Source of the DNA: a virus
Virus record (IMG/VR): IMGVR_UViG_3300013120_000196
Span: 1 to 25,877 of that record
Length of the DNA stretch: 25,877 nucleotides
Direction: 5' to 3' (one strand)
Shown: one piece after another, positions 1-6,289 of the stretch
How the letters are laid out: the number at the start of each line of letters is the position of its first letter
How positions within the stretch are numbered: the stretch's first letter is position 1
Made by a program: the position numbers and the translations under genes
The notes under the pieces: generated by a model
Told to the model about the DNA's origin: nothing
Seen by the model: the letters and a program-made list of their open reading frames with translations, nothing else
Database searches by the model: none

Positions 1-225
1 GGTGCAGGAAAACAAAATTCTCTGACAGTATATCGTCAGAGAAGATTATTTGAAGATGATGTTCAGAATTTGATTTTTTCATCTTCAGAATATGAAGAAA
101 TTATTAATAATCGAGAAAAAGAATCTCGATTATTTAAAATTCGGGCAAAAGAAAGCAATGTCCGAATAAAGAAAAGAATAGAAAAAGATTGCCCTGCGAC
201 GTCATTGGGTGATTTATTTTCATAA
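1..225 (+). CDS. C-terminal fragment of an unknown protein (start outside window)
   Basis: An open frame runs from the first base to TAA at 223-225 and gives the last 74 residues of a protein. It is highly charged (many K, R, E) with no cysteine pairs or membrane segment. The C-terminus reads TSLGDLFS; this loosely resembles the L..LF half of a PCNA-interacting peptide but lacks the usual glutamine, so I do not call it one. The next gene follows after 14 nt with its own GGAGG ribosome site, so both are probably in one early transcript with the RecT-like gene. I do not recognise the family. Confidence 0.6.
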   Translation, partial: GAGKQNSLTVYRQRRLFEDDVQNLIFSSSEYEEIINNREKESRLFKIRAKESNVRIKKRIEKDCPATSLGDLFS

Positions 226-239
226 ATGGAGGAATGAAA

Positions 240-716
240 ATGGGATATGAAACGACATTGCTCTTTATCTCTGGCAGAAAAGAAACAGGATACCATTCAG
301 TTGAGGCCAGTCTTAATATGTGCAAGATTGCTTTTGGAGAAATTAAAAAACTTATCGACAAAAATCGTAAAGTTATTGATACAAAAAAATATGAAAAATG
401 GTTTTCAAAGGCATATACAATTGATGGAAACACTCGAAGAAGATATAAAAGAGCATTGAATAAATATCGGGAAATAAGAAACGAACTTGACAACACACAT
501 TTATATTTCTTTTGGTCATCCGTTCAATACCCCGAATATTCTGATTGCTATGATGATTTAATTGTTGTCGAACTTGAGGAATTGAAAATAGCGATAGAAT
601 CAGAAATGGAAGAGAACCCATATCGCCGATGGAAGAACGCTCTCGCTTTAATTGAATTATTTCAATCGGAAGAATGGAAGAACGATAATATCAAAATTAT
701 ATTGTATGGACATTAA
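240..716 (+). CDS. Hypothetical protein, 158 aa
   Basis: This is a soluble protein of unknown function, rich in charged and aromatic residues and predicted mostly helical (a lysine/arginine-rich middle, then an acidic helix near residues 105-125). It has no cysteine motif or signal peptide. I chose the ATG at 240 over the in-frame ATG at 234 because GGAGG at 228-232 lies 7 nt upstream of 240 but only 1 nt from 234. The same leader (AATGGAGGAATGAAA) recurs before the next gene with the same spacing logic, which supports the choice. It sits in the short plus-strand early block that ends with RecT. Confidence 0.7.
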   Translation: MGYETTLLFISGRKETGYHSVEASLNMCKIAFGEIKKLIDKNRKVIDTKKYEKWFSKAYTIDGNTRRRYKRALNKYREIRNELDNTHLYFFWSSVQYPEYSDCYDDLIVVELEELKIAIESEMEENPYRRWKNALALIELFQSEEWKNDNIKIILYGH

Positions 717-730
717 TGGAGGAATGAAAC

Positions 731-886
731 ATGAAAAAAGATGGAAATATACGAAGGTCAGGGAATAGTTTCATCCTGGCGATCCCGCCCGATTGGTTAT
801 CGCCAGATGAAAAAGATCGTGGTGGGTTGCGGGTTGCAATAACCTACGACGAGGAAAAGATTATAGTAAGGAGGAAAAAGAAATGA
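731..886 (+). CDS. AbrB/MazE-like swapped-hairpin DNA-binding protein, 51 aa
   Basis: This tiny protein has the hallmark of the AbrB/MazE/SpoVT swapped-hairpin fold: RRSGNSFILAIPPDWL at residues 8-23, matching the pattern 'basic - SGNS - hydrophobic - IP - W/L', followed by a beta strand with VAITYDEEKIIVRRKKK. Members of this fold bind DNA as dimers and act as transition-state regulators or antitoxins. No toxin gene is next to it, so a transcriptional regulator of the early block is more likely. The ATG at 731 follows GGAGG (718-722) in the repeated leader. Its stop TGA overlaps the next start by 4 nt (ATGA), showing translational coupling. Confidence 0.6.
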   Translation: MKKDGNIRRSGNSFILAIPPDWLSPDEKDRGGLRVAITYDEEKIIVRRKKK

Positions 887-1119
887 AATCGAAACGATAT
901 GCCAAAGAAGGAAAAACCGATTGGTTGCCTGTCATTTGTGAAGATTGCGGTGAAAAATTCAAATCGGATGTAATATCTGTCTACAGACAGATAAGACCGG
1001 TATGGTGCTGGTGCTATGAGTGTAATAAAATAAGAAAGGAGGAAGAAAATGAAGGAGATAATCGAGAGAGAAAAAACAAAATGGGAAATAATGCAGGAAC
1101 AAGCCAAGACCCTGATTAA
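883..1119 (+). CDS. Small Cys-rich zinc-ribbon-like protein, 78 aa
   Basis: CEDC near residues 19-22 and CWCYEC near residues 42-47 form a probable four-cysteine zinc site spaced by a short basic segment. AAGGAGG at 868-874 gives good spacing (8 nt) to the ATG at 883, which overlaps the previous stop. The last 23 codons (1049-1119) overlap the start of the RecT-like gene in another frame, and this tail is hydrophilic and probably disordered. The overlap is long for this genome, but both ribosome sites are strong. Function unknown; it may bind nucleic acid. Confidence 0.6.
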   Translation: MKSKRYAKEGKTDWLPVICEDCGEKFKSDVISVYRQIRPVWCWCYECNKIRKEEENEGDNRERKNKMGNNAGTSQDPD

Positions 1120-1825
1120 GTCAGGGTTCCTGCCCGACAAGTTCCGGAAGGTTGAGCAGGTCATTGCCATCGGACTGAAAAGTCAGGAATTGGGAATCGG
1201 TATGATGGAAGGGTTGGCAAATCTGTACATCGTGAACGGCAAGGTTGAAGTAAATGGGCAGTTAATGTTATCGTTAGCATATCGATCTGGAAAACTGAAA
1301 GAAGGCGGATTGATTATCGAGGAAACGCCAACCTCATGTACGGTGACGGGGACGAGAATTAATGGGGTTACGTTCTCATCTACATGGGATTTTGAGCGGG
1401 CACGGACAGCGGGACTGACGGATACCATGACATATCGAAAGTATTTGTCCGTCATGTTGCGATGGAGAGCCATCAGTGAGGTTCTGCGGGTCCTTGTGCC
1501 CGATGTAATATCGGGATTGTATACTCCGGATGAGATCGGGGAGAATTTTGTTGTAGAACAGGGGGAAGTAAGGATTGCAGATGAACCAAAGGACATTGTG
1601 GTGGAAGAAAAACTTATTGTGCCAGAGATGAAAAAGGCATATGTTGAAGAACCAGTCCCCTCATATTCATCCGACGAAATTGCTCACTCGATTACTGACT
1701 TACTCGATGCAGAGATTGATAAGATAGAGAGAAAGTTACTCGATATGGGATATGATGAATGGACCGAGGCTCCTCGTTCTTTGATTGACCAGCTGATAAA
1801 ACGGGCGAAGAAAGGTACATTGTAA
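1049..1825 (+). CDS. recT: RecT-like single-strand annealing recombinase
   Basis: This is a RecT-family recombinase, which binds single-stranded DNA and anneals complementary strands in viral recombination and replication. The family pattern is clear: an N-terminal LIKSGFLPDKF segment, ELGIGMMEGLANLYIVNGK (residues 52-70), QLMLSLAYRSGKL, then FERARTAGL, MLRWRAISEVLR and VPDVISGLYTPDE near residues 110-165. The tail of about 90 residues is acidic and helical, as in relatives. The ATG at 1049 is chosen because AAGGAGG at 1036-1042 sits 6 nt upstream. No RecE- or exonuclease-like partner is adjacent; the minus-strand nuclease-like gene at 3623 is a possible partner only by inference. By eye, base composition is more G+C-rich than in neighbouring genes. 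Confidence 0.82.
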   Translation: MKEIIEREKTKWEIMQEQAKTLIKSGFLPDKFRKVEQVIAIGLKSQELGIGMMEGLANLYIVNGKVEVNGQLMLSLAYRSGKLKEGGLIIEETPTSCTVTGTRINGVTFSSTWDFERARTAGLTDTMTYRKYLSVMLRWRAISEVLRVLVPDVISGLYTPDEIGENFVVEQGEVRIADEPKDIVVEEKLIVPEMKKAYVEEPVPSYSSDEIAHSITDLLDAEIDKIERKLLDMGYDEWTEAPRSLIDQLIKRAKKGTL

Positions 1826-1838
1826 CCGAGATTTATGG
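1818..1838. repeat. 21-bp direct repeat, left copy
   Basis: A 21-bp sequence beginning CATTGTAACC and ending ATTTATGG is repeated exactly at 2677-2697. This copy contains the last codons and stop of the RecT-like gene. Together the two copies bracket the radical SAM gene. Confidence 0.95.
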
Positions 1839-1850
1839 AGTTGACTTGTT

Positions 1851-2684
1851 TTGCGAATAAATGGAAAAAGGATAATCCGTGTTTTTCCGTCTCGAACCAA
1901 AGCCACACCCACAGATCCCTGGGCATATATTGGATTGAATATCCCTCTGTCTGTTCAGAAAGCGGATGAGATTCATATTAGTGTAACATTTACTTGGGAT
2001 ATAAATAATGCAAAAAAACTGAAAATATTATGGGAGCGATTTGGTATTCCTGTCAAGATTGGTGGGCCTGCTTTTAATCAACCAGGCGGGGAGTTCATTC
2101 CTGGTCTATATGTTAAAAAAGGATATAATATAACATCCAGGGGATGCCCAAACCAATGTTGGTTCTGCTCGGTATGGAAACGAGAAAAGGGACTTCGTGA
2201 ATTAGAAATTAAAGATGGCCATATTATCCAAGATGATAATCTATTAGCGTGTTCTGAAGGACATATTCATGCTGTATTCAATATGTTACGTCGCCAAAAG
2301 AATCCGGCAGAATTTGTTGGAGGATTGGAAGCAAAATTGTTGAAACAATGGCATATTGATCTTATGAAAAGTATTCGATTAAAATCAGCATTTTTTGCAT
2401 ATGATACCCCTGATGATTGGGAACCTCTTGTACGAGCAGCAGGAATGTTAAAGAAGTCGGGGTTCAACCGTCATAAAATTTATTGCTTTGTTCTTATTGG
2501 TTGGCCAAAGGATACAATGGATGATGCAAATCAACGATTAAAAGCAGTAAAAAAACTCGGTATTTGTCCATTTGCTATGTTGTATCGGGACGATAAGGGT
2601 CTTGTAAAAAAAGAATGGAAAAAATTCCAAAGAATGTGGTGTAGACCAGCGGCGATCTATGCAAAAAATCGTGTTTCATTGTAA
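1851..2684 (+). CDS. Radical SAM protein (CX3CX2C), repeat-flanked cassette
   Basis: This is a radical S-adenosylmethionine enzyme: SRGCPNQCWFC holds C99, C103 and C106, which should bind the 4Fe-4S cluster that cleaves SAM. Before it lies IGGPAFN (70-76), and after it come the FGGLEA-like strand (here VGGLEA), FFAYDTPDD and FVLIGWP motifs of the TIM-barrel core. At 277 aa it is a complete compact barrel; substrate unknown. The start is TTG at 1851, because an in-frame stop lies at 1842, there is no usable ATG before the conserved core, and MRINGKRIIRVFP matches what I recall of relatives. A weak GGAG lies at 1837-1840. The gene is bounded by exact 21-bp repeats and followed by a hairpin terminator. 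Confidence 0.8.
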   Translation: MRINGKRIIRVFPSRTKATPTDPWAYIGLNIPLSVQKADEIHISVTFTWDINNAKKLKILWERFGIPVKIGGPAFNQPGGEFIPGLYVKKGYNITSRGCPNQCWFCSVWKREKGLRELEIKDGHIIQDDNLLACSEGHIHAVFNMLRRQKNPAEFVGGLEAKLLKQWHIDLMKSIRLKSAFFAYDTPDDWEPLVRAAGMLKKSGFNRHKIYCFVLIGWPKDTMDDANQRLKAVKKLGICPFAMLYRDDKGLVKKEWKKFQRMWCRPAAIYAKNRVSL

Positions 2685-3626
2685 CCGAGATTTATGGGGG
2701 GGATTTTTCCCCCTTTCTTTTTTTAAACCAAAATCTTCGAGTTTCATATTCTCATCTTTCCACGGAATCCCACAATATTCCAATACTTTTTTTAATCTTA
2801 ATTTATCCATGCAATATTTCCATAACTTTGGATGTGTGTTTTGGAGCCGTTGGAATCGATTAGGATATTTTTCTAAATGACATCCAAACATGCAAAATAT
2901 ACAACCAGTTCTATCGTATCCCATATCATATATTTTTGAATATGGAATGTTAAACTTACGAATATAATTCCAAATATCCTTCTCTTTCCAGAATGATAAA
3001 GGACGAGAAGATGGATGGAGTGAATTAAAATTATTACATCCATTTTGGATGATGTGTTGGGCTCTCTGCCAACTATCTTTTGCCATTATTCCAATAAATG
3101 GTTTTCTTCCTGTTAGTTTTTCATATTTCCTTGAAGGAGATTTTTTCATAACTTTGCAGCACATATGTGATATTTTGAAAGGTGCTCTAAGGAGGAAATA
3201 CCATTTTTTTGAAATCTTTCTTTCAAAATAATGTTCTTTTGTTTTTTCTGAGAGATTGTAATTTCGTATTTCGAAGATGGCTTGAGCACATTCTTTAGAT
3301 TTAATTGGATACCCATATTTTTTTATCACTTTCCTGAAATTCATCTTTGGTTTTAACCATTCAACATTATCAATAGTTTTTACAAAATCCCTAATTTCTG
3401 GAAATTCCAGACCGGTATCACAGAAAACGGCCGGAACATCTGGGTAAAGAGAACGAACCAAATGGAGAAGAACTGTTGAATCTTTCCCCCCCGAAAAAGC
3501 AACATAAACCTGACCTCCAAGTTCATTATGAAATTCCTTAATCCTTCTATTTGTCATTTGGATTTTTAAGTTTAATGACAAACCTTGACGGATTTTTAAT
3601 ATTTCTGGTGGGACTTTTATTGTCAT
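2676..3626 (-). CDS. PAPS reductase / DndC-like PP-loop protein with extra cysteines
   Basis: The N-terminal PP-loop SGGKDST (45-51) is the pyrophosphate-binding motif of PAPS reductases, ATP sulfurylases and DndC-type proteins, and FCDTGLEFPE (68-77) is the expected next motif. Cysteines at 156-157 and in GCIFCMFGCH (C242, C245, C249) probably bind an Fe-S cluster. The overall layout resembles the PAPS-reductase-like proteins common in phages, whose true substrate is not settled; roles in sulfur transfer to nucleic acid or in DNA/RNA modification are inferences. At 316 aa it appears complete. Its ATG overlaps the stop of the nuclease-like gene (ATGA), with GAGG 8 nt upstream. It is the last gene of the minus-strand operon. 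Confidence 0.8.
   Translation of the reverse strand: MTIKVPPEILKIRQGLSLNLKIQMTNRRIKEFHNELGGQVYVAFSGGKDSTVLLHLVRSLYPDVPAVFCDTGLEFPEIRDFVKTIDNVEWLKPKMNFRKVIKKYGYPIKSKECAQAIFEIRNYNLSEKTKEHYFERKISKKWYFLLRAPFKISHMCCKVMKKSPSRKYEKLTGRKPFIGIMAKDSWQRAQHIIQNGCNNFNSLHPSSRPLSFWKEKDIWNYIRKFNIPYSKIYDMGYDRTGCIFCMFGCHLEKYPNRFQRLQNTHPKLWKYCMDKLRLKKVLEYCGIPWKDENMKLEDFGLKKERGKNPPHKSRLQ
2677..2697. repeat. 21-bp direct repeat, right copy
   Basis: Exact second copy of the sequence at 1818-1838. It contains the stop codon of the radical SAM gene (2682-2684) and, on the other strand, the last codons of the PAPS-reductase-like gene. The flanking bases outside the repeats do not match, so the identity stops sharply at 21 bp. 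Confidence 0.95.
2698..2725 (+). terminator. Hairpin plus T-run terminator after the radical SAM gene
   Basis: GGGGGA (2698-2703) pairs with TCCCCC (2708-2713) around a four-T loop and is followed by TTTCTTTTTTTT (2714-2725). This should stop plus-strand transcription from the RecT/radical SAM block. It lies inside the final codons of the minus-strand PAPS-reductase-like gene, so convergent transcripts meet here. Confidence 0.7.
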
Positions 3627-4114
3627 ATTTCTTTCCTCATTTTTATAAATTCTTTCCTATCCCACATCAAGTATTCGCAGATTTCTTTGATTGATACTGA
3701 TTTAATCTTATACCAGGCATTGACGGCATCGAAGAACCGATCCAGTGAAACTTTAAACTCAAGGGCCTTGTGAAACATTCTATCCTGACCCATATAATGA
3801 ACAATAAAAAATGTTCCCTTCGAGCGGGTGGCAAAACGATAATACAGAACCAGATCATTATTCATTGACCATTGATGTTCTAACATTTTATCTCTCTTGT
3901 TCGTTCCCGTAAAAGCCGTGACCTGGATCCATAGCGTTGGGCAATTCATCCTTTTTCCAATTATATCCGAACCAAAAATATCGATCTTGTACGAAGCAAA
4001 TCCCCCTCGGAATGATTTGACAACTCTTTGGGCTTGATGTAATTCATACCCCTGTTTTTCATATATGCTCATCACGATTGTTTCGAGCAGATCACCCTTC
4101 ATGTTGGTGTTCAT
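3623..4114 (-). CDS. Putative restriction-endonuclease-fold nuclease, 163 aa
   Basis: The layout suggests a PD-(D/E)XK fold. There is an early helix with GDLLETIV (E11), a basic strand, then KIDIFGSD (D45) and LWIQVTAF (Q64, T66) where D...(E/Q)XK would lie. The usual lysine after the second acidic position is not in place (QVT instead of E/QXK), so catalysis is uncertain; a migrated lysine or an inactive fold are alternatives. I start it at 4114 (MNTNMKGDLL) because GGGGTGA precedes it by 4 nt and upstream residues do not look conserved. It is coupled to the methyltransferase-like gene before it and the PAPS-reductase-like gene after it, which suggests work on DNA in the same process. Confidence 0.5.
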   Translation of the reverse strand: MNTNMKGDLLETIVMSIYEKQGYELHQAQRVVKSFRGGFASYKIDIFGSDIIGKRMNCPTLWIQVTAFTGTNKRDKMLEHQWSMNNDLVLYYRFATRSKGTFFIVHYMGQDRMFHKALEFKVSLDRFFDAVNAWYKIKSVSIKEICEYLMWDRKEFIKMRKEI

Positions 4115-4118
4115 ATTT

Positions 4119-4724
4119 TCACCCCAATTTTTTCTGCTCAAACTTAAATGCACAGTCAAATATATGTTTCCCCAATTTAGGACTGACAAGATTTCTCAAA
4201 ATTGTCTTTTTGTTTTTGATTTTATATTTATCCAACGAAAAACCAAAATGAGTTTCCGATCCCGTCATATATTGTATTTTTTGAGCGCAATTCTTAAAAT
4301 CTGAATGTTGATTAATATGAAAATTACTCCAAAACAAATGTCGACCAATCATAGTAGCAGGAAGTAAAGGAGAATAATAGGGAATCACATTCTCCACTAC
4401 CCAGGAACATTTCGCATAAAATTGAAGGAATAATATTTCTTGCCATAATTTCATATCCGGATATATGGCCTGTGATTTTCCAAAATAAGCATAACGAATG
4501 CGAGAATGAGAAGGACAGGGGGGACTACTCCAGATGAAATCAAACTCCTTAAAATGTTCCAATAAATATTGATGTGCATCCTCAATAATTACAGTATCAT
4601 CAGGAAAAAAATCTTGATATATATTTGCAATCTCCGGAACAATTTCAACGGCAGTAACATTAACATCAGTCCAAAGTTTTCGATTTCCACCTATACCCGC
4701 ATATAGATTTAGGACCTTTTTCAT
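4119..4724 (-). CDS. Small C5-cytosine methyltransferase-like protein, 201 aa
   Basis: LNLYAGIGG (5-13) is the SAM-binding motif I, SSPPCPSHSR (66-75) contains the catalytic-type Pro-Cys (C70), and WVVENV (108-113) is motif VI. These define a C5-cytosine methyltransferase core. At about 200 aa it lacks the large target-recognition domain and the usual QXRXR motif; instead it has IGRHLFWSNF, a signature I associate with short phage methylase-like proteins. It may be a solitary methyltransferase, or act on a nucleotide or an unusual DNA target. It starts at 4724, where ATGA overlaps the upstream stop and AAGGGG lies 8 nt away; a GGGGTGA near its end serves the next gene. Confidence 0.75.
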   Translation of the reverse strand: MKKVLNLYAGIGGNRKLWTDVNVTAVEIVPEIANIYQDFFPDDTVIIEDAHQYLLEHFKEFDFIWSSPPCPSHSRIRYAYFGKSQAIYPDMKLWQEILFLQFYAKCSWVVENVIPYYSPLLPATMIGRHLFWSNFHINQHSDFKNCAQKIQYMTGSETHFGFSLDKYKIKNKKTILRNLVSPKLGKHIFDCAFKFEQKKLG

Positions 4725-4969
4725 TGTTCCAACCCCTTCATCTGCCATACCGTGAGAATATATGTTCCGCTTCCCAGGGCACGCCCAGGGACCCGTTCAG
4801 TACCACATTTTTCAATATCATGGGCAGAACGCAAAGTATTGGATAACTCGCTCATCGTAGTGCCGTCACGAGTAGATTCATTGATATAATCGAATATCCG
4901 ACTAATCAATGAACGCCCGTTCTCCTGCAGGAACTTCCTCGCCTTCCGCTCAACTAATTTTCTGGCCAT
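4721..4969 (-). CDS. Hypothetical protein, possible winged helix, 82 aa
   Basis: The protein starts MARKLVERKARK, with a basic helix, then ISRIFDYINESTRDG and TMSELSNTL, which look like the helices of a winged helix-turn-helix, followed by a glycine-rich turn and TYILTVWQM as a wing strand. This assignment is by pattern only. I start at 4969 because the upstream gene stops at 4971 and GGGGT lies 8 nt before the ATG. It overlaps the methyltransferase-like gene by 4 nt. A regulatory or DNA-binding role is plausible. Confidence 0.55.
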   Translation of the reverse strand: MARKLVERKARKFLQENGRSLISRIFDYINESTRDGTTMSELSNTLRSAHDIEKCGTERVPGRALGSGTYILTVWQMKGLEQ

Positions 4970-4970
4970 G

Positions 4971-5303
4971 TTAATTACCCCATTCATATTTTGGAGCCAA
5001 TGCAAACATCACCTTTGGGTTATTCTTGATCGAGAAAAACACAGGGGCAGTTCTCAATGGCACATAAACTTTATCAATATTACAATTGAAGGATTTTATC
5101 ACATTTTTTATATCAGCAAAGAGATCAAAATCATAAATAAAACCATCTTTTGATGGTACGACAAAACTCAAAAACTCTTCCCTGAATTTTCGTTCATCTA
5201 TTACATGATACCCCTTTCCCGATCGATGCATCCACCATTTCGCATTGGTTGTTAATCCCCACGTATGACTGGGATTTACCCATATTATTTTAAGTTTGTT
5301 CAT
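4971..5303 (-). CDS. Hypothetical protein, 110 aa
   Basis: Unrecognised soluble protein. It starts MNKLKIIWVNPSHTWG and has many aromatics (W, Y, F) and alternating hydrophobic strands such as KVYVPLRTAPVFF and KVMFALAPKYEW, suggesting a mixed alpha/beta fold. It has no cysteine or membrane segment. The ATG at 5303 is chosen over a further upstream start because GGAGG lies 7 nt before it, inside the end of the preceding gene; the same 15-bp leader precedes the next upstream gene. It is part of the minus-strand early operon. Confidence 0.6.
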   Translation of the reverse strand: MNKLKIIWVNPSHTWGLTTNAKWWMHRSGKGYHVIDERKFREEFLSFVVPSKDGFIYDFDLFADIKNVIKSFNCNIDKVYVPLRTAPVFFSIKNNPKVMFALAPKYEWGN

Positions 5304-5523
5304 GCTCTGCCTCCAATTCATTCATCCTTTTAACAATATCTTCTTTTGCCCATTCATATTCTAGATGTGAAGTGGTATCCCGTACAATCCACTTCTTTAT
5401 TTCTTCCCACATGGTTTTATACTTATAAAACATATTATATAACTCCCTTGAACATCCATCACAAAGGATACTACCATGATATATGAAATCCCCACACTTC
5501 CTACATTCAGGATTACTACTCAT
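5290..5523 (-). CDS. Zinc-ribbon protein, 77 aa
   Basis: CRKC (7-10) and CDGC (21-24) form a zinc ribbon in the first 25 residues, followed by a long charged helix ending ELEAEHEQT. The start at 5523 follows GAGGAGGCAGAGC and overlaps the upstream stop (ATGA). Such small ribbons often bind nucleic acid or partner proteins; the exact role is unknown. It belongs to a run of tiny cysteine-rich genes between MCM and the methyltransferase-like gene. Confidence 0.65.
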   Translation of the reverse strand: MSSNPECRKCGDFIYHGSILCDGCSRELYNMFYKYKTMWEEIKKWIVRDTTSHLEYEWAKEDIVKRMNELEAEHEQT

Positions 5524-5534
5524 GCTCTGCCTCC
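5300..5534. repeat. Pair of 15-bp leader repeats (5300-5314 and 5520-5534)
   Basis: The same 15 bp (plus-strand TCATGCTCTGCCTCC) occurs twice. Each copy holds the ribosome site and start codon of one gene and the EAEHE-coding end of the gene before it. The span covers both copies. Confidence 0.8.
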
Positions 5535-5809
5535 TCGATAATCTCTTCTGCATTTGAGAAATTTCCTTCAATCAATTCCCGATAATTATCCCGAATATTT
5601 CTTAGTCTTGTATTTTCCTCTTTTAGTTTATTCCACATCCCTTCAAACTTATCTGCCCTTTGCTGTTCCATGAACCTCGCCCCTTCGAGTTCATCATAAT
5701 CCTGTGACATTCGTCTGAGTTTTTTCTTCAAGTTTGCTATCACATGCGGAGAGAAATAGTACCGCTTATCCTCTTCCTTTATTTCTTTCATCTCACTTTT
5801 TTTGACCAT
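5516..5809 (-). CDS. Coiled-coil hypothetical protein, 97 aa
   Basis: Almost the whole protein is a charged helix: LKKKLRRMSQDYDELEGARF, then MWNKLKEENTRLRNIRDNYRELIE shows heptad-like spacing of L, M and I, so a coiled coil is likely. It has no cysteine or catalytic motif. The ATG at 5809 shares a base with the preceding stop (TAATG), and GGTGA lies 4 nt upstream. It may be a scaffold or an accessory of the replication genes in this operon; function unknown. Confidence 0.6.
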   Translation of the reverse strand: MVKKSEMKEIKEEDKRYYFSPHVIANLKKKLRRMSQDYDELEGARFMEQQRADKFEGMWNKLKEENTRLRNIRDNYRELIEGNFSNAEEIIEEAEHE

Positions 5810-5931
5810 TACTCGTCACCTTCTTCTTTTATTGGCGTACATTCGCCACAATATTGACAAGTTGCTATAGAAACAGAAATCCCGTAGCGTATACAAAATT
5901 TAAAGAATTGTCCTCGATTTATTTTTGTCAT
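5809..5931 (-). CDS. Tiny Cys-rich protein, 40 aa
   Basis: A 40-residue frame starts MTKINRGQFF and contains CQYCGEC at residues 25-31, with another cysteine at 13. It could be half a zinc ribbon or a metal-binding peptide. GGTGA lies 6 nt before the ATG at 5931, and its TAA shares a base with the next ATG, so it is well embedded in the operon. This supports it as real despite its length. Confidence 0.55.
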   Translation of the reverse strand: MTKINRGQFFKFCIRYGISVSIATCQYCGECTPIKEEGDE

Positions 5932-5937
5932 CACTCA

Positions 5938-6105
5938 TCACCTACTTGGTTCTTTCAAAACTTTAACTTCAATTATATCACAATCTTCCCGACAATAAAA
6001 AGTCACCAAATGATTCCCATATTTGACAACATCTGTCCTAGTCCATTCCATTGGTCGCTGACATCGTGGACATAGTACTTGATCGTCATAGAAATAATCT
6101 TCCAT
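5938..6105 (-). CDS. Zinc-ribbon protein, 55 aa
   Basis: CPRC (12-15) and CREDC (38-42), separated by a strand-turn-strand segment, make a compact zinc ribbon occupying most of the protein. I prefer the ATG at 6105 over an in-frame TTG at 6141, because the extra residues would overlap the previous gene and add nothing ribbon-like; the ribosome site (GGCGATGA) is weak. It lies 6 nt before the next gene in the minus-strand operon. The function is unknown. Confidence 0.6.
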   Translation of the reverse strand: MEDYFYDDQVLCPRCQRPMEWTRTDVVKYGNHLVTFYCREDCDIIEVKVLKEPSR

Positions 6106-6109
6106 TTTA

Positions 6110-6280
6110 TCATCGCCTATAATATCTTTTGAACCTATCAATATCCGGACACTGACCCTTCAAGCACCGTTCGCCGTCGTAACCACATTTTGACCATATT
6201 CGTTTTTCAGGGTTACATCGAAAAAACAAACATTTGCTCGACCATCGGACCCACTTCATATCGATCTTGCTTTTCTTCAT
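6110..6280 (-). CDS. Small Cys-rich basic protein, 56 aa
   Basis: The protein begins MKKSKIDMKWVRWSSK and carries cysteines at positions 17, 22, 32, 39 and 44 (CLFFRC, KCGYDGERC, GQC). It is strongly basic and ends RFKRYYRR, so nucleic-acid binding is plausible. GAGG lies 7 nt before the ATG at 6280, and the gene begins 9 nt after the MCM stop. It is short but fills the gap exactly and keeps the tight operon spacing. Confidence 0.55.
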   Translation of the reverse strand: MKKSKIDMKWVRWSSKCLFFRCNPEKRIWSKCGYDGERCLKGQCPDIDRFKRYYRR

Positions 6281-6289
6281 TTAATCGCC

